NCBI GenBank assembly: GCA_902525995.1
Contig: CABZJG010000083.1
Coordinates: forward strand, 1 to 8,009
DNA length: 8,009 bases
Origin: Paracoccaceae bacterium
GTDB taxonomy: Bacteria; Pseudomonadota; Alphaproteobacteria; Rhodobacterales; Rhodobacteraceae
Direction of reading: 5' to 3'
Part shown: positions 1 through 6,282 of the stretch, in pieces
How the letters are laid out: the number at the start of each line of letters is the position of its first letter
How positions within the stretch are numbered: the stretch's first letter is position 1
Translations under genes and position numbers: made by a program
The notes under the pieces: model-generated
What the model was told of the DNA's origin: nothing
Seen by the model: the letters and a program-made list of their open reading frames with translations, nothing else
Database searches by the model: none

Positions 1-32
1 TTTAGAGCGCGTTCTTGATTGAGGTTTTTGTT

Positions 33-806
33 TTGCGACCAGTTGTTGGAATTATTTCAAACCATTATCTGCTCAATGAGCAATATCCGGTGCATGCCTC
101 GGGCACAATGAACGGGGATGCTGTTGCCCAGGTCTCTGATTGTATTCCGCTGATTATTCCCACGGATCCGGCGCAGGTGACAACCGAAGAATTGATGGCA
201 ACCTGTGATGGGTTTGTGTTCACCGGTGGCCGGCCAAATGTGCACCCCGAAGAATACGGCGAGGCGGCCACCGAAGCGCACGGCGACTTTGATCGCGGCC
301 GCGATGCGGTGGCCTTGGCTTTGATCCGACGCTGCGTGGAAATCGGGCAACCGATTTTGGGGATCTGCCGCGGCTTTCAAGAGGTGGCTGTGGCGATGGG
401 CTGTTCGTTGCATCCTGAAATCCGCGATTTGCCGGGCCGGATGAACCACCGGATGCCGCCTGATGGTACTTTGGCGGAAAAATTTGAGTTGCGGCATGCG
501 GTGAAGCTTAGCCAAGGCGGCCCGTTTCATAAGCTGTTTGGGGCCACAGAAGTGATGACAAATACGCTGCATGGCCAAGGCATAAAAGAGACAAGCGATC
601 GGATCCTTGTCGACGGCCGGGCCGATGACGGCACCATTGAAGCGATCTATGTCAAAGATGCGCCTGGCTTTACGCTTTCCGTGCAATGGCATCCGGAGTG
701 GGATGCGGCCAATGATCCGGTATCAAGACCCTTGTTTGCAGCCTTTGGTCAGGCGGTGCGCGCCTGGTCTGATGGCAAAACAATCCGCCACTTGCAATCG
801 GCATAA
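33..806 (+). CDS. Gamma-glutamyl-GABA hydrolase-like class I glutamine amidotransferase (peptidase C26, PuuD family)
   Basis: Cytoplasmic hydrolase of the family that cleaves gamma-glutamyl amides, typified by PuuD acting on gamma-glutamyl-GABA in putrescine breakdown. Seen: an N-terminal RPVVGI strand; a GGRPNVHPEEYGE loop matching the family's GG-x-D/P-N-x-P-x-x-YGE signature; the nucleophile elbow GICRGFQE with Cys112; and QWHPEW with His220 and Glu222 completing the Cys-His-Glu triad. The 257-residue length is normal. An in-frame TTG at 15 would add six residues, but the TTG at 33 is preferred: it starts the protein at (M)RPVVGI as in relatives and has GAGG (21-24) eight bases upstream. 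It converges on the lipoprotein gene with 15 bases between stop codons. No other polyamine gene is visible, so the exact substrate is unknown. The family is secure; the start is moderately so. Confidence 0.9.
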   Translation: MRPVVGIISNHYLLNEQYPVHASGTMNGDAVAQVSDCIPLIIPTDPAQVTTEELMATCDGFVFTGGRPNVHPEEYGEAATEAHGDFDRGRDAVALALIRRCVEIGQPILGICRGFQEVAVAMGCSLHPEIRDLPGRMNHRMPPDGTLAEKFELRHAVKLSQGGPFHKLFGATEVMTNTLHGQGIKETSDRILVDGRADDGTIEAIYVKDAPGFTLSVQWHPEWDAANDPVSRPLFAAFGQAVRAWSDGKTIRHLQSA

Positions 807-821
807 ATTTCAAAACCGGCC

Positions 822-1292
822 TCACTCACTGCCCAGTTTATAGACCCTGACCTCGACCAAAGCGGTCAATGGGACATCCAGCATCCGCATGGCTGATAAT
901 GACAGTTGGCTGCCACTGGCCGCTTCAAGCGGCAAAAGCGTCAAGTTGACCGCAGCGCCTGTTGCTGCATTGCGGATGCTGCCTTGTGTTTCGACATCGA
1001 CCAATGCGGTTTTGAGCCAAAAACCGGTTTGGGCTGGATTGCCCAGTGCCGCAACGGTGACCCCAAGCAGGGCTCCTGCACTTTTTTGGGTGGTGTCGGC
1101 GGCAGCGGCGCGTTCGCTGTCTGTGGCTATATCCAGTTGATTGGCCGGGGTCGGCGTGCCCGTCCCCGAGATTTCGGGGGGCACCGCTGCGGACTGTTTT
1201 GCAGCAGCTGGCGCGGGTGGGGCTGGTGTTTGGACCTGCGCGCACCCCGCCATAAGGCCAAATCCTATGATGCTAAGATATTTATGTCGCAT
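822..1292 (-). CDS. Small hypothetical lipoprotein
   Basis: A 156-residue protein with a lipoprotein signal: Met-Arg-His-Lys, a short hydrophobic stretch, then the lipobox LMAGC with Cys17 as the predicted lipidated residue. It should be anchored in the outer or inner membrane, facing the periplasm. After Cys17 comes a Pro/Ala-rich flexible linker (about residues 18-60), then a compact domain (about 75-156) holding GFWLKTALV and ending in a LSLSAMRMLDVPLTAL helix-like segment and a VEVRVYKL strand. I recall similar short lipoproteins in Rhodobacteraceae, some carrying an implausible 'D-galactarate dehydratase' label; this one is far too short to be that enzyme. The C-terminal half loosely resembles the end of an RlpA-type double-psi barrel, which is speculative. 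The start is well supported by AAGAGGG (1297-1303) five bases upstream of ATG. It is transcribed divergently from moaA. Function unknown. Confidence 0.8.
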   Translation of the reverse strand: MRHKYLSIIGFGLMAGCAQVQTPAPPAPAAAKQSAAVPPEISGTGTPTPANQLDIATDSERAAAADTTQKSAGALLGVTVAALGNPAQTGFWLKTALVDVETQGSIRNAATGAAVNLTLLPLEAASGSQLSLSAMRMLDVPLTALVEVRVYKLGSE

Positions 1293-1373
1293 CTATCCCT
1301 CTTATTCTTGATCCGCACTAAAAGGTCGAACCGATACTTGCCCTTGGCCTGACATAAGCATAGCATAGCAGCG
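1293..1373. promoter_or_regulatory. Divergent intergenic region between the lipoprotein gene and moaA
   Basis: These 81 bases must hold the start signals of both the lipoprotein gene (leftward) and probably moaA (rightward). Leftward, a clear Shine-Dalgarno AAGAGGG lies at 1297-1303. Rightward, the only promoter-like pair is weak: TTGCCC at 1339-1344 and TAGCAT at 1361-1366 with a 16-base spacer, inside a short AGCAT tandem repeat. If used, transcription would begin almost at the moaA ATG. No riboswitch-like fold was recognised by eye. Confidence 0.35.
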
Positions 1374-2381
1374 ATGAACACACCTTTGATAGACCCCTTT
1401 CACCGCGCTATTAATTATTTGCGGATTTCCGTCACAGATCGCTGTGACTTTCGCTGTGTCTATTGCATGTCGGAAGCGATGCAGTTTTTGCCCAAAAAAC
1501 AGCTCCTGACGCTCGAAGAACTGGACCGTATGTGTTCAACCTTTGTCCGGCTCGGGGTTGAAAAGCTGCGCATCACCGGCGGTGAGCCTTTGGTGCGGCG
1601 TGATATCATGAGCTTTTTTCAATCCATGTCACGCCACCTTGAAAACGGTAAATTGAAAGAGCTGACGCTGACCACGAACGGCTCGCAATTGCACCGCTTT
1701 GCCGACCAGCTATACGCTGCCGGTGTGCGGCGGATCAATATTTCGCTGGATACACTTGATGAAGAAAAATTTGCCCGTGTGACCCGCTGGGGCCGTCTGC
1801 CGCAGGTGATGCGGGGCATTGAGGCCGCGCAAAATGCCGGATTGAGGGTCAAGATCAACACCGTTGCATTGAAGGGCTTTAATGAAGACGAGCTTTTTTT
1901 GCTGACCGAATGGTGCGCACGCCGCGATATGGATCTTACGTTTATCGAGGTAATGCCAATGGGGGATTTGGAAGGTGAGGACCGGATTGGACAATACTGG
2001 CCCCTGACGGAATTACGCGCAAAGCTGGCGCAGCAGTATACACTGAGCGATCTTGATGAGCGCAGCGGCGGACCTGCGCGCTACGTCAAGCTTGTAGAAA
2101 GCGGTCAAAAGATCGGCTTTATCACGCCGCTGACGCATAATTTTTGCGAAAGCTGCAACCGCGTTCGATTAACCTGCACCGGTGAACTTTACATGTGCTT
2201 GGGGCAAGAAGGTAAGGCCGATTTGCGTATGCCTTTGCGCGATCACCCGAGCAATGACAAACCGCTTGAAATGGCTATACGGCAGGCCATTGGGCGCAAA
2301 CCCAAAGGGCATGACTTTGACTATTCACGGCAAGAGATCGCCGGACAGATGTCGCGCCATATGAGCCACACGGGTGGCTAA
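1374..2381 (+). CDS. moaA: GTP 3',8-cyclase MoaA (molybdenum cofactor biosynthesis)
   Basis: Radical SAM enzyme that, with MoaC, turns GTP into cyclic pyranopterin monophosphate, the first step of molybdenum cofactor synthesis in the cytoplasm. Seen: the N-terminal CX3CX2C cluster motif (Cys24, Cys28, Cys31) in DRCDFRCVYC that binds the SAM-cleaving 4Fe-4S cluster; the ITGGEPLVRRD SAM-binding segment; and the C-terminal CX2CX13C motif (Cys258, Cys261, Cys275) holding the second, substrate-binding cluster. The protein ends in the conserved Gly-Gly tail needed for activity in this family. At 335 residues it is full length. The ATG at 1374 gives the usual N-terminus, but no Shine-Dalgarno sequence is evident before it. 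No other moa or moe gene is nearby, so it appears to be a stand-alone copy. Confidence 0.98.
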   Translation: MNTPLIDPFHRAINYLRISVTDRCDFRCVYCMSEAMQFLPKKQLLTLEELDRMCSTFVRLGVEKLRITGGEPLVRRDIMSFFQSMSRHLENGKLKELTLTTNGSQLHRFADQLYAAGVRRINISLDTLDEEKFARVTRWGRLPQVMRGIEAAQNAGLRVKINTVALKGFNEDELFLLTEWCARRDMDLTFIEVMPMGDLEGEDRIGQYWPLTELRAKLAQQYTLSDLDERSGGPARYVKLVESGQKIGFITPLTHNFCESCNRVRLTCTGELYMCLGQEGKADLRMPLRDHPSNDKPLEMAIRQAIGRKPKGHDFDYSRQEIAGQMSRHMSHTGG

Positions 2382-2390
2382 TCGATTTTT
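2364..2390 (+). terminator. Possible intrinsic terminator overlapping the moaA stop codon
   Basis: AGCCAC (2364-2369) and GTGGCT (2374-2379) form a perfect six-pair stem around a four-base loop. It is followed six bases later by TTTTT (2386-2390). The right arm lies in the codons for the Gly-Gly tail and enters the TAA stop. The stem is short and the gap before the T-run is longer than ideal, so this is a candidate only. Confidence 0.4.
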
Positions 2391-2510
2391 CCATTGACGC
2401 AAGAACAAGGGTCAAAACAGCTCGTGTTGCAAAACCTCATCAGAACTCAGCGCTGCATCGCGGGAGAGGCCGAACAGCAAACCAATAGGCTCGCGTTATT
2501 CCTGCGCGTA
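2382..2510 (+). other. Intergenic region before waaA
   Basis: The moaA-waaA gap holds no credible gene. A TTGACG hexamer at 2394-2399 resembles a -35 element, but no matching -10 hexamer is found 16-18 bases downstream. I therefore cannot place the waaA promoter, although the possible moaA terminator implies one is needed here. Confidence 0.3.
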
Positions 2511-2516
2511 AAGGAG
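2511..2516 (+). promoter_or_regulatory. Ribosome binding site of waaA
   Basis: AAGGAG lies eight bases before the ATG at 2525. It is the strongest Shine-Dalgarno sequence in the window and fixes the waaA start. Confidence 0.8.
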
Positions 2517-2524
2517 CGCATATA

Positions 2525-3814
2525 ATGCGCAACCGCTCTTTTGTAATTGCTCTTTATTTGATGCTGGCGCGGATCTCGGGCCCGCTGTTTCGGTTGACAC
2601 AAAAGCGTCGGCTTAACCGGGGAAAAGAAGATCCGCTGCGGCAAAACGAACAATGGGGCAGGGCGCGTCATACACGGCCCACAAAAGGCCGGCTGGTTTG
2701 GTTTCATGCCGCCAGCATAGGGGAAACCCAGTCAATTCTGGGCATCGCCGAGCAACTTTTGGCCCAAGATGATCAACTCCATGTGCTGATTACATCGGTT
2801 ACCGTGTCTTCGGCCAAGTTGCTCGAGCACTCCACGCACGACAGATTGATACATCAATTCGCTCCTTATGACTGCTATCGGCCGGTGTGTCGGTTTCTAG
2901 ATCACTGGCGCCCGGATTTGGCAATTTGGGTTGAAAGCGAGCTTTGGCCGCAATTGATTTGCGAAACCCGCCGCCGCGCTATTCCAATGGCATTGATTAA
3001 TTGCCGCATTTCGGAAAATACCAGCCGGCGTTGGCAGCACTGGCCAAGGGCGATGTATAATTTGCTCAGCGCGTTTGATGCCATTTTGGTACAATCGGAA
3101 ACCACGCTAAGGCAAATTGCCAACTTAGGAGTGGCGGCTGAGAAATTGACCCTGAGCGGGTCAACCAAAGAAGACGCCGCTCTGCCAAAGGCTGATCCGG
3201 CCGAGTTAAGCGCACTGCAGGCTGCAAAAGGTGACAAATTTGTTTGGCTGGCCAGTTCAACGCATCCGGGGGAGGATGCGGCCCTGATTGAGGCACATAA
3301 AAGCGCCTTAAAAAAAGACGAAGCTCTGATGATCATTGCGCCGCGCCATCCCGAGCGCGCGGCTGAGATCACTGCGCTGGCGCATGCGCAGGGATTTAAA
3401 GTTGCACTGCGATCTGCGAACGACGATTTTTGCACCGATGCTGGTATCTATATTGCCGATACCCTTGGCGAAATGGGGCTGTGGTACCGGCTTGCCGATG
3501 CCGCTTTTATTGCCGGATCCCTTTCTGATCATGGCGGCCATAACCCGTTTGAACCCGCGCTGCTGGACTGTCCGATCATCCATGGGCCGATTGATTACAA
3601 TTTTCGGGAAATCTATGCGCGGTTGCAGGCAGCTGAAGGGGCCATTACTGCGGCAACATCGGGTGACATCGCATCCGCGCTGATCGCACTGAAAGACCCT
3701 AAACGGCGCGCCCAATTGGCCGAAAACGCCCGGGCATGCCTGCGCACAGGTGCGGCAGCAACCCATCTGACCACAGAAAAAATCACCCAGTTGTTAGACC
3801 GAGAGCCGCAGTAG
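2525..3814 (+). CDS. waaA: 3-deoxy-D-manno-octulosonic acid (Kdo) transferase WaaA/KdtA
   Basis: Membrane-associated GT-B glycosyltransferase (family GT30) that moves Kdo from CMP-Kdo onto the lipid IVA precursor on the cytoplasmic face of the inner membrane. Seen: an N-terminal hydrophobic anchor (about residues 5-22); WFHAASIGE with Glu67, matching the family's catalytic glutamate; IWVESELWPQL and ALINCRIS in the acceptor domain; ILVQSE; then in the donor domain WLASSTHPGED, IAPRHPER and the CMP-Kdo-binding stretch from Gly331 to Glu343 (GSLSDHGGHNPFE). At 429 residues the length is usual. The start is fixed by AAGGAG. The next gene, an LpxL-type acyltransferase, uses the Kdo-bearing product, so the order matches pathway order. 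Whether it adds one or two Kdo residues cannot be read from sequence. Confidence 0.97.
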   Translation: MRNRSFVIALYLMLARISGPLFRLTQKRRLNRGKEDPLRQNEQWGRARHTRPTKGRLVWFHAASIGETQSILGIAEQLLAQDDQLHVLITSVTVSSAKLLEHSTHDRLIHQFAPYDCYRPVCRFLDHWRPDLAIWVESELWPQLICETRRRAIPMALINCRISENTSRRWQHWPRAMYNLLSAFDAILVQSETTLRQIANLGVAAEKLTLSGSTKEDAALPKADPAELSALQAAKGDKFVWLASSTHPGEDAALIEAHKSALKKDEALMIIAPRHPERAAEITALAHAQGFKVALRSANDDFCTDAGIYIADTLGEMGLWYRLADAAFIAGSLSDHGGHNPFEPALLDCPIIHGPIDYNFREIYARLQAAEGAITAATSGDIASALIALKDPKRRAQLAENARACLRTGAAATHLTTEKITQLLDREPQ

Positions 3815-3851
3815 AAATCCCAAAGAAAACGGTGTTTTGCGCCCTAGGCGG

Positions 3852-3879
3852 TTGTTTCGCAGCTACAAGACCTTATAAG
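3852..3879 (+). promoter_or_regulatory. Candidate sigma-70-type promoter for the lpxL-like gene
   Basis: TTGTTT (3852-3857) and TATAAG (3874-3879) are separated by 16 bases. The -10 matches the consensus at five of six positions; the -35 matches only at the TTG core. Transcription would start near 3886, leaving a short leader before the ATG at 3910. It may supplement read-through from waaA. Confidence 0.35.
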
Positions 3880-3909
3880 CGAAAACAAAGCAACCAAACT
3901 CAGTGGACC

Positions 3910-4794
3910 ATGCGCGTCAGTTTATCATCTTTGGCCGATCTGCTCAGTGGCACTTTGGCGATCGGCATCATCAAGCTTTTCAAGCTGCTGCCCTTTGGTC
4001 TGCGCCGCCGGCTGTTTGGCGGTTTGTTTGCCACCTTTGTAGCGCCGCTTTTGGGATACCGCCGGCGCATCCGCGATAATTTACAGCTTGCCTGCCCAGA
4101 GATCGGCGCCGCCGAACAAGAAAAACTGATAAAATCCACCAGCCGCAATATTGGCAAAACGATTATCGAGTTGTTTTCCCCCAAAGATATTGTTGCCTTG
4201 GCCAAGAAAACCGAAATCGAAGGCCCGGGGCTTTTGGTGCTTGCCCAAGCGGCAAAAGAAGGGCGCAGCGTGATTTGTGTGTCCGGTCATTTTGGCAATT
4301 ATGATGTGGCGCGGGCCGCTTTAATCGCACAGGGGTTCGATTTGGGCGCTCTTTACCGGCGGCTTAATAACAAAGTCTTTCACCGCTATTATTTCGACAA
4401 TATCACCACAACCGGAACACCGATGTTTGAACGTGGTCGCCCCGGTCTTAGCGACATGGTTCGGCATATAAAAAACGGCCGCCCTTTGGCGATGCTGATT
4501 GATCAGCATATGGATGATGGTGCGGCTTTGCAGTTTTTCGGGCAGACCGCCTATACTGCTTTATCAGCCGCGCAGATGGCCCTTAAATACGATGCAGAAC
4601 TGGTGCCGTTTTATGCAATACGCCAGTCAACAGGGGCGCCGTTCCGGATTATTTTGGAAGCCCCGATAACGCGGGGCAGCGCCGAGACAATGACGCAGGC
4701 TTTAAACGACAGCCTAGAGGCCAGAGTGCGCGCGGATATGGGGCAATGGCTGTGGAGCCACAAACGCTGGAAAGAGCCACGAAAAAGCCAGTAG
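3910..4794 (+). CDS. LpxL/HtrB-type lysophospholipid/lipid A late acyltransferase
   Basis: Inner-membrane acyltransferase of the LpxL/LpxM (HtrB) family, which adds a secondary acyl chain to Kdo-lipid A on the cytoplasmic side. Seen: a hydrophobic N-terminus (about residues 5-50); the RRRIRDNLQLACPE segment typical of the family; the HX4D/E active-site motif as HFGNYD with His127 and Asp132; an LYRRLNN motif; MLIDQH; and the C-terminal WLWSHKRWK that closes most LpxL homologues. The chosen ATG gives 294 residues, the usual size. The open frame extends 58 codons upstream into the end of waaA, but that extension is Lys/Arg/Pro-rich, unlike the family. The ribosome site is weak (GTGGA close to the ATG). 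The gene lies 95 bases after waaA. Which acyl chain or position it uses is not determinable; ornithine-lipid or other lipid acylation is a less likely alternative. Confidence 0.9.
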   Translation: MRVSLSSLADLLSGTLAIGIIKLFKLLPFGLRRRLFGGLFATFVAPLLGYRRRIRDNLQLACPEIGAAEQEKLIKSTSRNIGKTIIELFSPKDIVALAKKTEIEGPGLLVLAQAAKEGRSVICVSGHFGNYDVARAALIAQGFDLGALYRRLNNKVFHRYYFDNITTTGTPMFERGRPGLSDMVRHIKNGRPLAMLIDQHMDDGAALQFFGQTAYTALSAAQMALKYDAELVPFYAIRQSTGAPFRIILEAPITRGSAETMTQALNDSLEARVRADMGQWLWSHKRWKEPRKSQ

Positions 4795-4891
4795 CAGCAC
4801 GCTTTTCTTTGGGCTTGATAAAACCAATTGTGCTTTGCGTGCGATAAAGCTAAGCAACCCCAGCACTCAAATATAGGCGGATAAAGCGCTC
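4795..4891 (+). other. Intergenic region between the acyltransferase and phosphatase genes
   Basis: The gap contains a spaced inverted repeat, GCACGC (4797-4802) and GCGTGC (4837-4842), with a 34-base loop and no T-run. I see no convincing terminator or promoter, so co-transcription with the upstream gene is plausible but unproven. Confidence 0.25.
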
Positions 4892-5593
4892 ATGGTGAAA
4901 ATTCTCAATAGGCTGGTGACGGCGGAAAAACGTCTTAGGGCTTTTTATAATGTTGCGCCGGACAGCCCAGAAAATCGCCGCAAGGCACAGATTTATATGC
5001 TGTGGTTTGATCATGAGGTGCTGCGCAAAAGATGGACCAACCTTCATCAAATCGCCCCCGGTGTTTTTCGCTCTAACCAGCCAACCTTTGAGCGGTTAGA
5101 GGCGCTGAAACAACAAGGAATAGAGGATATTGTAAACCTGCGCGGCAAAAGTGATGCGGCGCATTATCTGGTTGAAGAAGACCGCTGCCAATCGCTTGGA
5201 TTGCGCATTCATTCAATTGAACTTAACGCGCGTTCAGTGCCTGATAAACAGCACCTTAAGGACCTTATCGAACTTTTCAGAACGCTTAATGGCCCCTTTA
5301 TGATGCATTGCAAATCAGGATCAGATCGAGCGGGGTTGGCAAGCGTTATTTACTTAGTGACCCAAAAAGGTGAGCCGCTTTCCAAAGCAAAGCGCATGCT
5401 TTCTCTTCGGTTTCTGCATTTGAAACTTACCAAAACAGGGGTTCTTGATTATATGCTCCACCAGTATAAGAAAAGCTTTGAGCGAAGTGGTATTCAATTC
5501 GAACAATGGCTTGAAACAGAATATGAGCCACAGGCGATTAACCAACAGTGGCGATCCATGTCCTTTTGGGAGCGCTGGAATGCGTTTCGGTAA
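4892..5593 (+). CDS. CX5R protein-tyrosine/dual-specificity-type phosphatase
   Basis: A 233-residue cysteine-based phosphatase. Seen: the P-loop HCKSGSDRAG at residues 139-148 with nucleophile Cys140 and phosphate-binding Arg146; an upstream NLRG strand end typical of dual-specificity folds; APGVFRSNQP near residue 55; and a possible general acid Asp118 in the SVPD loop. No signal peptide or membrane segment is evident, so it is probably cytoplasmic. The N-terminal 45 residues and the tail after about residue 190 are charged and rich in aromatics, outside the catalytic core. It resembles the DSP/PTP group related to phosphatase domains fused to NAD kinase-like proteins. The gene follows the lipid A acyltransferase by 97 bases, which hints at an envelope-lipid or sugar-phosphate substrate, but a phosphoprotein is equally possible. 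AGGCGG (4875-4880) is a rather distant ribosome site. The fold is secure; the substrate is unknown. Confidence 0.88.
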   Translation: MVKILNRLVTAEKRLRAFYNVAPDSPENRRKAQIYMLWFDHEVLRKRWTNLHQIAPGVFRSNQPTFERLEALKQQGIEDIVNLRGKSDAAHYLVEEDRCQSLGLRIHSIELNARSVPDKQHLKDLIELFRTLNGPFMMHCKSGSDRAGLASVIYLVTQKGEPLSKAKRMLSLRFLHLKLTKTGVLDYMLHQYKKSFERSGIQFEQWLETEYEPQAINQQWRSMSFWERWNAFR

Positions 5594-5685
5594 AAATCGT
5601 TTAAGTCAGATACGTAATTTTGGGGCCCTTATTTGCCGAAAAGCAATCCGTGAGCCTTTTATAACTTGATGAATTAAATCTATTT

Positions 5686-5714
5686 TTGACCCTTGGTTAC
5701 AGACAAATTTTAAC
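5686..5714 (+). promoter_or_regulatory. Candidate promoter for the GtrA-family gene
   Basis: TTGACC (5686-5691) matches the -35 consensus at five of six bases. It is followed after 17 bases by TTTAAC (5709-5714), matching the -10 at four of six. The leader to the ATG at 5866 would be about 145 bases, long enough for further control. In A+T-rich DNA such matches arise by chance, hence modest confidence. Confidence 0.35.
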
Positions 5715-5780
5715 GTGCAACAGCCAAATGAGTTGATCTCTTTACAATTATCTTTAGTGGGTGACTTTTCACAACACGTC

Positions 5781-5810
5781 ATGCAACAAGCGAGAATAAT
5801 ATGCTTGCAT
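5781..5810. repeat. Inverted repeat upstream of the GtrA-family gene
   Basis: ATGCAA (5781-5786) is mirrored by TTGCAT (5805-5810). Allowing a three-base bulge, the right arm extends to eight pairs (GCTTGCAT, 5803-5810). It lies in the leader between the candidate promoter and the coding start, so it could be an operator or a leader hairpin. It may also be chance. Confidence 0.25.
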
Positions 5811-5865
5811 CGCAGATTTCCAAATGCGTATTACCGAAGCAGTCAGTAAAAGGTGTCATCAGAAA

Positions 5866-6270
5866 ATGCTAACTTTCCAAGCAATCAAATCGCAATTGCG
5901 AAAGAAATTGCTTCATCTACTCACCTTTGGAGGGGTTGGCCTTGTTGCTGGATTGGTTCACGCGGTTATTGGCATAGCGCTTGTCAGGCTCCAAATATTG
6001 GAGCCCTTTTTTGCCAACATTGTCGCCTTTTCTGTTGCGTTCTGGGTGTCTTATTTTGGGCATTATCGATTTACATTTAAGTCTAGTAACTCACAAAAAA
6101 TGGCTTCGGTAAGGTTTTTTATAACAGCCATGTTGGGACTGCTTTTAAATCAAGCCTGTATCTATGTTTTTGTTTATTTAGTTGGAATAAGCTACGAGCT
6201 AAGTCTTGTTATTACGTTTATGCTGGTCAGTATAAACACTTATCTTGTCAGTAAATATTGGGTTTTTTAA
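5866..6270 (+). CDS. GtrA-family four-helix membrane protein (putative lipid-linked sugar flippase)
   Basis: Small polytopic inner-membrane protein of the GtrA family, whose studied members are proposed to flip undecaprenyl-phosphate-linked sugars to the periplasmic side. Seen, numbering from ATG 5866: a basic N-terminus, four hydrophobic segments (about 18-39, 44-63, 81-104 and 107-130), the helix-2 signature SYFGHYRFTF and the C-terminal NTYLVSKYWVF, equivalent to the family's N-Y-x-x-x-R/K-x-W-x-F ending. The 134-residue length is typical. An upstream ATG at 5824 adds a polar 14-residue leader and lacks a ribosome site; AAAAGG (5848-5853) favours 5866, although its spacing of 12 is long. 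The gene converges on the deacetylase with only 12 bases between stop codons. Its natural partner is the GtrB-like glycosyltransferase at the right edge. Confidence 0.9.
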   Translation: MLTFQAIKSQLRKKLLHLLTFGGVGLVAGLVHAVIGIALVRLQILEPFFANIVAFSVAFWVSYFGHYRFTFKSSNSQKMASVRFFITAMLGLLLNQACIYVFVYLVGISYELSLVITFMLVSINTYLVSKYWVF

Positions 6271-6282
6271 CTTTTCATTGAG

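Larger units (their letters stand above)
5594..5865. other. AT-rich intergenic region, no gene recognised
   Basis: These 272 bases separate the lipid A block from the GtrA-family gene and mark the change to A+T-richer DNA. They contain a candidate promoter (5686-5714) and an inverted repeat (5781-5810). No tRNA, transposase remnant or strong terminator was recognised. An extended GtrA reading frame starts at 5824, but that start has no ribosome binding site. Confidence 0.5.

Noticed and set aside
57..692. Long minus-strand open frame opposite the amidotransferase gene
   Set aside because: It is antisense to a gene with a complete catalytic triad, its product is His/Arg-rich with no recognisable motif, and it has no ribosome site.
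906..1352. Plus-strand open frame opposite the lipoprotein gene
   Set aside because: The product is low-complexity, Gly/Cys/Arg-rich, with no family signature, while the opposite strand has a clear lipobox and ribosome site.
2902..3435. Minus-strand open frame opposite waaA
   Set aside because: It overlaps the conserved core of waaA and encodes a Ser/Ala-rich product typical of antisense shadows.
4785..4810. AAAAGC/GCTTTT stem near the end of the acyltransferase gene, considered as a terminator
   Set aside because: The stem is A-T rich with a 12-base loop and the T-run lies within the stem itself, so it is unlikely to terminate efficiently.
5781..5849. 22-codon upstream reading frame before the GtrA gene
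   Set aside because: It has no ribosome binding site, and its peptide shows no regulatory codon run. Its ATG is part of the inverted repeat.
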